Of a stretch of 64,000 nucleotides of DNA, positions 55,640-64,000 are shown piece by piece. Location of the stretch: assembly GCA_001695595.3 (NCBI GenBank), contig MBPM02000017.1, positions 186,001 to 250,000 on the forward strand. The letters are read 5' to 3'. A program made the translations under genes and the position numbers. The notes beneath the pieces were generated by a model, which was not told where the DNA came from, did no database searches, and saw only the letters and a list, made by a program, of their open reading frames with translations. Position 1 is the first letter of the stretch. Each line of letters starts with the position of its first letter. Source of the stretch: Plasmopara viticola. Its lineage: Eukaryota > Oomycota > Peronosporomycetes > Peronosporales > Peronosporaceae.

Positions 55640-58600
55640 ATGGTGACGGTAGGCGTGATCGACAAGGAGCTGAAGTCCGTGTCGCTGTTCACACCGTTGC
55701 CATGGCCAATGCGATTGGATTTTTTACCTTTTTTCTTCTTTTATGTCACAGCCGTGTACCTTTACTCTTTGCGTCCTGAAGACGATGTGGTTCCCTGGAT
55801 TTTTGGCGCTTTTAGCGTCTTCTGGCACATGCTGGCGTTGCTAAGCGCTGAGTGGAGTGTGGACGTGCGGTGCTGGATGACATGTAAGCAAGCGAAAACT
55901 TTGGTTCCGGATGAGCATCTCAAACTACTGGTGAAGGTTGAGCCATCGCTTGCGATGCTGCCTAAACAATTGTGCGAGTGCCACGTGGTGCCCAAGGACA
56001 AGCTAAAATGCGCGACGGGATTAACGCTTTGGTTTTCGTTTCAAAACCTTAAGTTTTGTCTCTGTGACGACATTAACGGCAGCTGTAAACCTCAATTTCG
56101 ACGTCTCGACTACCCGTCCACGGGCTCACTCGAGTCGTATCTCCAAAGTAAAGGCATCAGATCCAATGAAGAGCTGCAACAGGCAAGAGACAAATATGGT
56201 AGAAATGACTTTGAACTACCGGTGCCACAGTTTACTGAGCTGTTGAAAGAGCAGCTTGTGGCTCCATTTTTCGTATTCCAGTTCATCTGCATGCTACTCT
56301 GGTGTCTGGACGAGTACATGTATTACTCTTTAATGACACTTTTTATGCTCATTGTCTTTGAGTGCACAGTCGTCAAACAACGTCAGTACAATATGAAGAC
56401 ACTATCACACATGCGAAGCGCACCTCAGCCGTGTTTGGTCTATCGATTGGGTCGGTGGACTGACGTCCTCAGCGATGAGCTTGTTCCTGGTGACATTTGC
56501 TCAATCGGTCACAACGAACATGCCACTCTTGTCCCATGCGACATGTTGCTGCTTCGTGGAAACTGTGTTGTGAACGAGTCGATGCTTTCGGGTGAGTCAG
56601 TGCCGTTGCGTAAGGAGAGTGTTGGGGTATCGACTGTGGATGATACAGAAATTCTGAAAACTCTTGAGATTGACGCTAATACTAGTATGGAACACAAGCG
56701 ACACGTGTTGTTTGGAGGCACCAAGATAATACAGCACTCGATACCAACGTCAAAGGATCTGCTACATGTACCTGCTCCTCGTGACGAAGGTTGTGTTGGA
56801 TTCGTGCTTAAAACGGGCTTTGGTACAACTCAGGGAAGTTTGATGCGCACTATTCTTTACTCATCGCAACGTGTGACGGCAAACAATGCCGAGGCGATGT
56901 GGTTTATCGTCTTGCTACTTAATTTTGCTTTTGCTGCGGCCGCATTTGTGCTATCGCAGGGGTTGAATGATCCGACTCGCAATCAATTCAAGCTGTTTCT
57001 CCATTGTATAATGATCATCACGTCAGTCGTGCCGCCGGAGCTTCCTATGGAGCTGTCACTGGCAGTGACTAACTCGCTAATTGCGCTGACAAAGAACAAT
57101 ATATTTTGTACAGAGCCTTTCCGCATTCCTTATGCTGGCCGCATCGACGTTTGCTGCTTTGACAAAACTGGGACATTAACCAGCGACGAGCTTGACTTTC
57201 ATGGCGTAGCAGGGTTGGAATCTCATATTGAGATTGACAGCAGAGAAGAGCATCGTGGGAAATTCGATATCATCACTTCGGATCAACTTCCTTTGGATAC
57301 TGAGCTTGTTCTTGCAGGATGTCAATCATTAATGTTGGTAAACGGCCAGATAACGGGCGATCCGCTTGAAGTGACTGCTATTCGTAGCATTCAGTGGTCC
57401 TTAACAACAACTCAAGTCGGTAACGAGCGTCTCTTAGGTGTTCAGCCATCGTGTTTCTCAGATCGCAAAGGTGAAATCCAGGCGGTCGAGATTCTGCTCA
57501 CTTTCAGGTTTTCTTCGGAGCTAAAACGCATGAGCACTGTTGTATGTGTACGAAAAGCTGACAACGAAGAGCAGGACGAGCAACGCGTGCTTACTAAAGG
57601 TGCACCTGAGGTACTTGAGCCCCTTTTTACGAACAAGCCTTTGTGCTACCGCAGCGTGCACCACCATTATGCTTCAAAGGGATGCCGCGTCTTGGCTTTA
57701 GGATTTCGCGTACTGTCTGAAGAGAGTTCGCTTTATGAGCTCCGACGAAAACCACGTAATGAATTGGAAAAAGGTTTGACATTTGCGGGGTTTTTGGTTC
57801 TCAGTTGTCCGCTTAAGGATGATTCGAAGCAAACAATCCAGGAGCTGATGATGTCGAAGCACAAGGTGATTATGATTACAGGAGATAATCCCCTCACGGC
57901 TTGTGATGTTGCTAGACAAGTAGGAATCAATGCGAATTATTCGAAGCAGCCGTTAATATTGCAAAATAGCGCGGAGTCTGGGTATGTGGAGTGGAAGTCC
58001 GTCGACGATGGATCACCTAAGATTGAAGAGGAGATCATTATGTTTGACATCGATGACGTGGAAAAAATGCAAGCTCAATATGACTTATGTGTGACAGGAG
58101 AAGCCTTAGCTACGTTGTACAAGCAACAAGAAAATAAACGAAACGACAAAACTGCTGCTCTTGAAGAATTTCTCTGCTTTCTTGAAAAGATATGTCTGTG
58201 CACCACTGTGTTTGCCAGGACGTCACCCCAGCAAAAGGAGCACCTTATCATGGCAATGAACCGACGTGGCAAAACAACAGCCATGTGTGGTGACGGTACG
58301 AACGATGTGGGTGCCTTAAAGCAAGCTCACATCGGTATCTCGATTGTGAACTCGTCCAGCTCGGAGATTACTTCTCGTAGGGCTGACTTTGAAAGGAGCA
58401 ATCTTGCTGCAGGTCAGGGCGGTCTTCGTAGTCGTCGACAACTTGGACACAAGGAACGCTTGATGAGAACAATGCAGCAACAATCCATGCCGAGCGGTGA
58501 CGAGGCTCAGATTGTGCGATTGGGAGATGCCTCTATTGCGTCTCCATTTACATCGAAGAGCTCAAGTATACGTGTGATAAAGAAGCTGATTCGTCAGGGA

Positions 58601-59395
58601 CGATGCACGCTGGTGACTACCATTCAAATGTACAAGATTTTGGGAATCAATTGTCTTATAACGGCGTACCATTTGAGCATTCTTTATATTCACGGTGTGA
58701 AGAACGGTGACCAACAACTCACAATTTCGGGGGTAATCACAATTTTTTACTGTGTAGTGGATGTAGTACTTATGAATCTCTTTTTCTATACAGCTGTCGA
58801 TTGCCATGTTCTTTTTGTTATTGTCGCGCGCGAAACCTGCGTTAAAGTTATCGCACCAACGCCCACCATCTGAGGTGTTTTGCATTTCCGTTATGGTGTC
58901 GATCATTGGTCAGTTTATTATCCATTTAGCGTTTCTGGCGGCTGCTCTATACGTGGCTAAACCGTTTATTAAGCCGGAAGATCCAGGGATGCATCCGGAC
59001 GGAAAATTTACCCCGAATGTGGTGAACAGTATTATGTTTCTCATGTCATCAATCATGCAAGTGAACACATTTGTGGCTAATTACCGGGGACGACCGTTCA
59101 TGGAAGGATTTTGGGAAAATAAGCTGTTTAGTCGAAGTGCACTTTTTAATTACGCCTTGTTGGCAGTAGTTGTTGCTGAGACCTTTGCGCCTTTGAATGT
59201 AATCCTGGAATTGGTAGCAATGCCAAGTCAAGAGGTAAGTGGCGATCGACTTACCTATGTTGAGCTACGCATGGATGCTGACAATTTTCTGTTTTGTAGA
59301 CGCAATTTGCAATTGCGGCTCTTATGGTGGGTGATACGATCATAACATTAGTATTTGAATACGCCGTCCAGATTATCGTAACTGCTTCGGCTTAG
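55640..59395 (+). CDS. P5A-type ATPase (ATP13A1/Spf1 homologue)
   Basis: Three exons join in frame: 55640-58732, 58794-59234 and 59300-59395 (1209 residues, the usual length for the family). Introns of 61 and 65 nt (the second with GTAAGT) have GT...AG ends. Visible motifs are the actuator LSGES (about residues 315-319), the P5A signature VVPPELPMELSLAVTNS, the phosphorylation site CFDKTGTLT with D508, the hinge MITGDNPLTACD and CGDGTNDVGALK (GDGTND at 884-889). The C-terminal helices continue through exon 2 (LSRAKPALKLSHQRPPSEVF) and exon 3 (GDTIITLVFEYAVQIIV). P5A ATPases sit in the ER membrane and remove misinserted transmembrane helices. Without splicing the gene appears truncated after residue 1077. 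Confidence 0.95.
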
Positions 59396-60111
59396 CATGT
59401 TGCCCGTCTGGCAGAGACAGTGATAAATAAATGCCCACTGCATATAATCACCTTCTGAGGAGTGAAAAGGAAAGCCGTATTCCCGACTAAAGTTATGCGA
59501 AAAATAGTAACACCCTCTAAAGAATCCCTTCTGGAATTACTCAAGAGTGTCGTTGCTTGTGCGTCATGTACTTAATGATGAATGGATAAGTGTTTTGTAC
59601 AGCCGAATAGATCTTAAGCTATATTCGCCAGATGCCGAACCCAATTATCCTGTTAGAGGGATTGATCGACTATCTGATCTTAAAGGATCGAAGTGTGCGA
59701 TTGACTGCAACTTTTTTCCTGTCTATAACTGATTGGGTGCCCACTGGTCTTTGGGCCCTGATCGATGCTTACAATTAAGACTGCGTCTGCAACAAAAGCT
59801 TTGCTTACCACAAAGGCTACAAGCATGAAGTATTTTGATCTTTAAAGAAGTCGTTCGGCCAGAGAGCTCCGTAGGATCTTTTACTCGATCACGGCGGAGA
59901 TTGCGTACCAGCCGCTCTCTTTCACCCATTAATCCACTAACTCGTCTTCTTTTGGTCCTTAAAAGCATCACAGGCGTTCCAGCAAACTATGACTGCGAAG
60001 AAGCGTCAAATTAGCGACAACACTGTCAGAGACGTCATCACCAGGAAATACACACTAGAAGGGATTAGTTTTGCCATTAGACTCACCAGCAATGCGAAAA
60101 GCCTCACCTTT
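59396..60111. other. Gene-free spacer
   Basis: No recognisable gene. Short frames at 59547-59732 (plus) and 59723-59971 (minus) show no domain. Confidence 0.4.
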
Positions 60112-60344
60112 GTATTGTATTGTATTACGTTATCGCGTTGCCAAGTTATGCACGTGCTAGGCTCTATGGCTAGTCCACGGCATAGAGTGGTGTCCGCATA
60201 CGTCGAGTCTCGTTCGGCGGGCAGTGCAGCCAGCACCGAGGCCGTGAGGGTCTTCCATTATTTTGTGTACTTCTGACTTGGTAAGAGCCCAGGTGGCGCC
60301 CTGGTGCTGGAGACCGTCGCGTCGAGGGTGAGACTCGTTAGAGA
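60112..60344 (-). mobile_element. Short LINE deletion derivative, copy E (5'-truncated)
   Basis: About 233 bp. It has the same 3' tail and the same two internal junctions as copies A-C but stops within the 5' block, after GAGACTCGTTAGAGAC. Five-prime truncation is normal for LINE-machinery products. No target duplication could be recognised. Confidence 0.8.
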
Positions 60345-63300
60345 CTGTAACGATAAATCTCTAGGGGCATATTACTAACCCTAAGCACCCAGACGATGTC
60401 CGGCCTGTGAGACGTCTACTCACCCTCTCAGAAAAGGATGTAGCGAGAAGCAAAATAATATTTCGAACGGGCGTTATTCGGCCGGTGCAAGCTACGGCGC
60501 TGAGCAGAAGCCCGATCTGTTTCGTGCAGCGCGAGGCCACCTTTATGCGTGTACAAATGGAACTTGGTCTTAAAGGACCATTGTTCGCACGCGACCTTAC
60601 GATTACCTGTGCATGCTATCATAATCGCATCAGCTCTCACTTAATAATTTCGCACGAAGCCAGAAGTCTTATGTCGGTCTATCGATACCCATGGGTAATT
60701 CGTACTACTATGAAATCGTGTTTCGACCACGATTTTGATATATAAAAAGTATTTTTGGATTCAGTGGGTCTTCAGTGCTCTATGGGCCAAATCTAATTGC
60801 ATTGGACGATGTGTATCACTATAAAAGTTGAAGTAAATTCTAAAATAGTGGGTCGAGTACAATCTGTCTTTGTGATGTTCCGGCTTCGGCATAAAGCCAA
60901 GCTTGGCACTTAAGACGTGAGTTTTGAGCGCCGGAGTGTGCTCACTTCTACCATAGTTTTACTTACAAAATGCCGCTCATCCTGACTGCGAATAGTAAAT
61001 TGTGAATAGCTATACCAAGTCGGTTCGACGGCTCTTGCGAAGTCTGTGAATTGAATAAAACGTGCCACTTCACGTTCCACAACAAGCTTTGGGCGCCCGT
61101 GAAAGCACCTTCGCTTTACAACACACTTTACATGGGGTGCTTAAGACTTAAAAAAAGGAAGTCGCTCTCTTCTTGTCCTTGTATCTTCACTATCAGGAGC
61201 AGCAGCCCCTGCGCGATCGGATGTACGCGCTTATAATTTCCTAGAAGTTGGCTGTGGTGATCAGAATGCAGCTTCTTTCGGCAGGGCTGTTCTCCTATGC
61301 CCATGTGATATTTGTGCTTTTTAGAGCGAGGTGTCCGAGTTACGTTAAGAAGTTGCTTTCGCTCGTTGTGAGCGCCACGCTCAGCCCGTCACTCAAAGCT
61401 TAAAGCTTCGTAAACACTAGGTCTTTATCCGTATGGGATTTCGGCCCATCGTTTCCGCCTCCATTTTTATAAAAACTATTTTTTGGTGCTTTCGTTACTT
61501 TGTTTGGACGACTTTTCACGAAGTCGGCTAGCTTTCCCGTTTAACTAATGTTACTTTGAAGACCCGAGAGTCCGAGCATCAGAACATGTGTCCTTTTAGA
61601 AAACGAGTTTCTTAAGCCCAAAGTGTGTCATCATACTATTGTATAATTTGACGCGTCACGCGATCTTTCGAGCATCGGTAAAATGGCAGTAAAAAGTTTT
61701 TAAAATCGTTAATAGAAAGCAGCGCATAGACTTTGCGTATTAGTAGAAAGTACTATGCTATATAATGATTGTAAAATAATCACCCCACAGACGTAATCGC
61801 TAAAGCTTAATAGAGGTCAGTTCACAATGAGAATGTGCTTATTCTTAAGATTTAATTGATATTTACTCTTGAAGCCAGGTAAAAGTCAATCTGCGACCCG
61901 AATTTGCTCTAGTACGGAAGGGAGGCCAGTAACCTGAACTCAAAGTTTTAAAGCAGATAATCAAATTGGCTCCGCTGCACCTGGTAGCACTTGTAGTCAA
62001 TTCGTATTTGAGAGTTTATAAACGATCCTTTTCGATAATGTATGCTAACATTTTTTCGCATGCAAGACGACTAAATTAGATAACAGCTCCTGTTGAATTC
62101 AGTAGGGTGCAATGTTTGGCAGCATAAGGACCTGATGCAGTCAGTGCGCGCCGAAATATATTTAACGTTGGATCATTCTCATTATGAGATGATGGAGTCG
62201 TCTGAGGAACTACTCTGGCGTCAAAAGCGGTTTTCCCCCATAAATCTAAGCCGCTTACAGTGGTCGCCCTTCAAAGAGAAAAAAATTGAATAAACCTCTT
62301 GATTTTGGTCTATGAGGTTTAAATGTATGATGTTCGTATTGTTGCACATGGACCAAGAGAGAGTGGCTCTGGCCGCACGTTTGCTAGCCCTCACGCACAA
62401 TAACTCAGTTGTGGTGGTGCTTTGCATCCGCGATGTGCTATAGGGTCAGATGGTGCAAATCATTCTGGTACCTAGCCAAATGCATCGGCTACGGTCACGC
62501 TTCCTCGCGTTCCACCAGGGCTACTAGGATTTATCGAACTTCGTCCAAAAATATCAATTTTGCTGTCTAGGCCTCTCCAGAAAATAGTAATAATTACCGT
62601 CTTTAGGAGTGAGATGCGGACGAGCGCACCCCAAAAAAAGGCGTTGAATGGATACCCGACATGGTTTTAATTTCAGGCAGCACGGATAGAAGAAGGTCTG
62701 CAGAGCTAGAACCCATCAAAAAGTTTAATCTCATGATTCCCAGCTATGCTGGTTTAAAGGACATTGACCTTTGAGCTGTGGGGCAGTGTATGGGCATCAA
62801 GAAACGGCAATATCTAAGTAGGTGCGGGGTGTTCTGATTGAGAAGATTTTAGCTTTGTTGAGCTTCAGTAAGGGACTTAAAATCTACACGGCTCAAATTG
62901 ATGAGCTCCATGCTTTTCAACATGACTCGTACTTGCAAGCCTGGTGAAGGCGAACGTGAAGGGGCAAGTACGCCATTGTCTATCTTCGTAGACCTAGAGC
63001 CGTTAGGCAACTACTTTCGGAAGCACGCAGTCCAAGAAAGCCAAGTATATCCTGAGGCTTTACGAGCACGCCAAATAAGATAGTCACTTTCTGCTTATTG
63101 ACAGGAGAAAGAGTCGTTATACATTATTCCAAAAGATCTAAATGTGAGTTACCTCGACTAATGGCGTAACATACTTTAGGCCATAACAGTGCGGGAGAGA
63201 CCCCACCACCGCACGTGGAGTGGCATGTAACTTATGAGCGATACGTGGAAGACACAGCAATCCTATACTTGTCATGACTCACATAGCTATTTTCGAGAAT

Positions 63301-64000
63301 GAGTGCAGCGTCATTACTGCATATAATGTGGTACATTATTCACTGAGCAATGCTGGTAGAAGACATCGCTTGCTACCTGCCACTAACCGCATTATTGGCT
63401 TTCAAAAGCGAAAGCATTACGCCTTACATGGAGTGGTACCGTATTTACTTAGCAACCCTCGTAGAAATGAACATGAAGGCCAAAGTATCAGAATACAGTC
63501 CTGACAATGCACGCTGACTAAGAATAACCCACGGGAAATTTTCGTTGTATTGCTAGTTTGCTGTCTTACAGACATCAAATAGTCGCCAAGAGATCGAAAT
63601 GTCTGGAAGCGATACCCTACTGATTTGTGTGGAGTAATACTTACCCACTAAGCAACGCTCGTCGTTGCTAAGAGCCCAGTATGACATAGCTGACCAAAAT
63701 TTGAGGTATTTAAAGCGCTGCCTTTTTAATACGCATGAAAAATACACGCTTATGAGTGGGAGACCTGGTGGGCGGAGCTTCTTTCTGGACGTTAGTGTAG
63801 GTGTCAATGCGTCGATGCCAAATTGTGTCGACACGGATATAGAGAAAGTCTTGTTAAGATCGTCAATCTTGTCAAGGGGGAGATTGAGACACACACCACT
63901 CATTGAGCAGTGCAGGGTATTCATGAACGGGTGAGGTTAAAAGAAGACATGTTGATAATCGACGATGGCGCTCCGCTAAAAATCCCTATAAAGGATGCGA
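60345..64000. other. Gene-free end of the window
   Basis: No gene recognised on either strand. A plus-strand stretch at about 61030-61140 reading CEVCELNKTCHFTFHNKLWA resembles the start of a Copia integrase zinc region, but it is short. A motif resembling CACTAAGCAACGCTCGT recurs in altered form near 63340, 63445 and 63645. The frame 63553-63924 (minus) has no domain I know. Confidence 0.4.

Noticed and set aside
58733..58793. Apparent premature end of the P5A ATPase after 1077 residues
   Set aside because: The stop lies beyond an unspliced 61-nt intron. Splicing continues the expected C-terminal helices to a normal family length.
61030..61200. Copia-type integrase zinc region
   Set aside because: One short CxxC-containing match without the following His or catalytic residues. 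Too little to list as a feature.
63330..63680. Recurring CACTAAGCAACGCTCGT-like motif
   Set aside because: Three degenerate occurrences with irregular spacing and no identifiable element. Mentioned only in the spacer note.
1..64000. RXLR or Crinkler effector genes
   Set aside because: I looked for a signal peptide followed by RxLR...EER or LxLFLAK among open frames and found none that fit.
1..64000. CRISPR arrays, bacterial operons or phage genes
   Set aside because: The repeats present are long, degenerate and transposon- or satellite-like; all genes are eukaryotic with introns.

Overview
This window looks like nuclear DNA from an oomycete, most likely a Phytophthora or downy-mildew relative (Peronosporales; inferred). 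The grounds are eukaryotic genes with very short GT...AG introns (57-99 nt where I could join reading frames), eukaryote-only proteins (mediator Med21, an RME-8/DNAJC13 homologue, a P5A ATPase, cytochrome b5, RPAP1), and long spacers full of decayed Ty3/Gypsy, non-LTR and Mutator-like elements. The organism is not proven by the sequence alone.

Layout. 1-579: 5' part of RPAP1 (minus strand, runs off the window). 580-9249: gene-free, with a foldback hairpin, the first copy of a short LINE-derived repeat, a probable mitochondrial tRNA insertion and Gypsy integrase remnants. 9250-12803: convergent pair of an amino-acid transporter and a four-exon, ER-targeted glucose-6-phosphate dehydrogenase. 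13.2-20.8 kb: a Gypsy RT scrap, then a complete but dead chromovirus with two 318-bp LTRs and a 5-bp target duplication. 20.8-32 kb: a centrin-like gene fragment, a LicD/fukutin-type gene flanked by two inverted short LINE derivatives, and MULE and Gypsy remnants. 32.0-34.5 kb: compact cluster of Med21, a Snapin/Pallidin-like coiled-coil protein and cytochrome b5. 35.2-43.2 kb: a satellite-like array of about 350-bp units whose two ends are inverted relative to its core. 44.2-46.1 kb: MULE SWIM/zinc-knuckle fragment and a mitochondrial TPR protein. 46.1-53.6 kb: one-exon 2497-residue RME-8 homologue without a J domain. 53.8-54.9 kb: an internally deleted LINE lying between RME-8 and the divergently transcribed P5A ATPase (55.6-59.4 kb). 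59.4-64 kb: gene-free, with one more truncated LINE derivative.

How the genes relate. The intact genes are housekeeping and do not form an operon-like system. Several concern the endomembrane system: ER-lumen NADPH supply (G6PD), ER membrane protein quality control (P5A ATPase), ER electron transfer (cytochrome b5), endosomal sorting (RME-8), lysosome-related organelle positioning (Snapin-like) and Golgi glycan modification (LicD-like). I take this as coincidence of neighbourhood. The most unusual items are the J-domain-less RME-8, the ER-retained G6PD without a lactonase half, the family of short LINE deletion derivatives that share identical internal junctions and carry 11-16 bp target duplications, and the satellite array with inverted ends.
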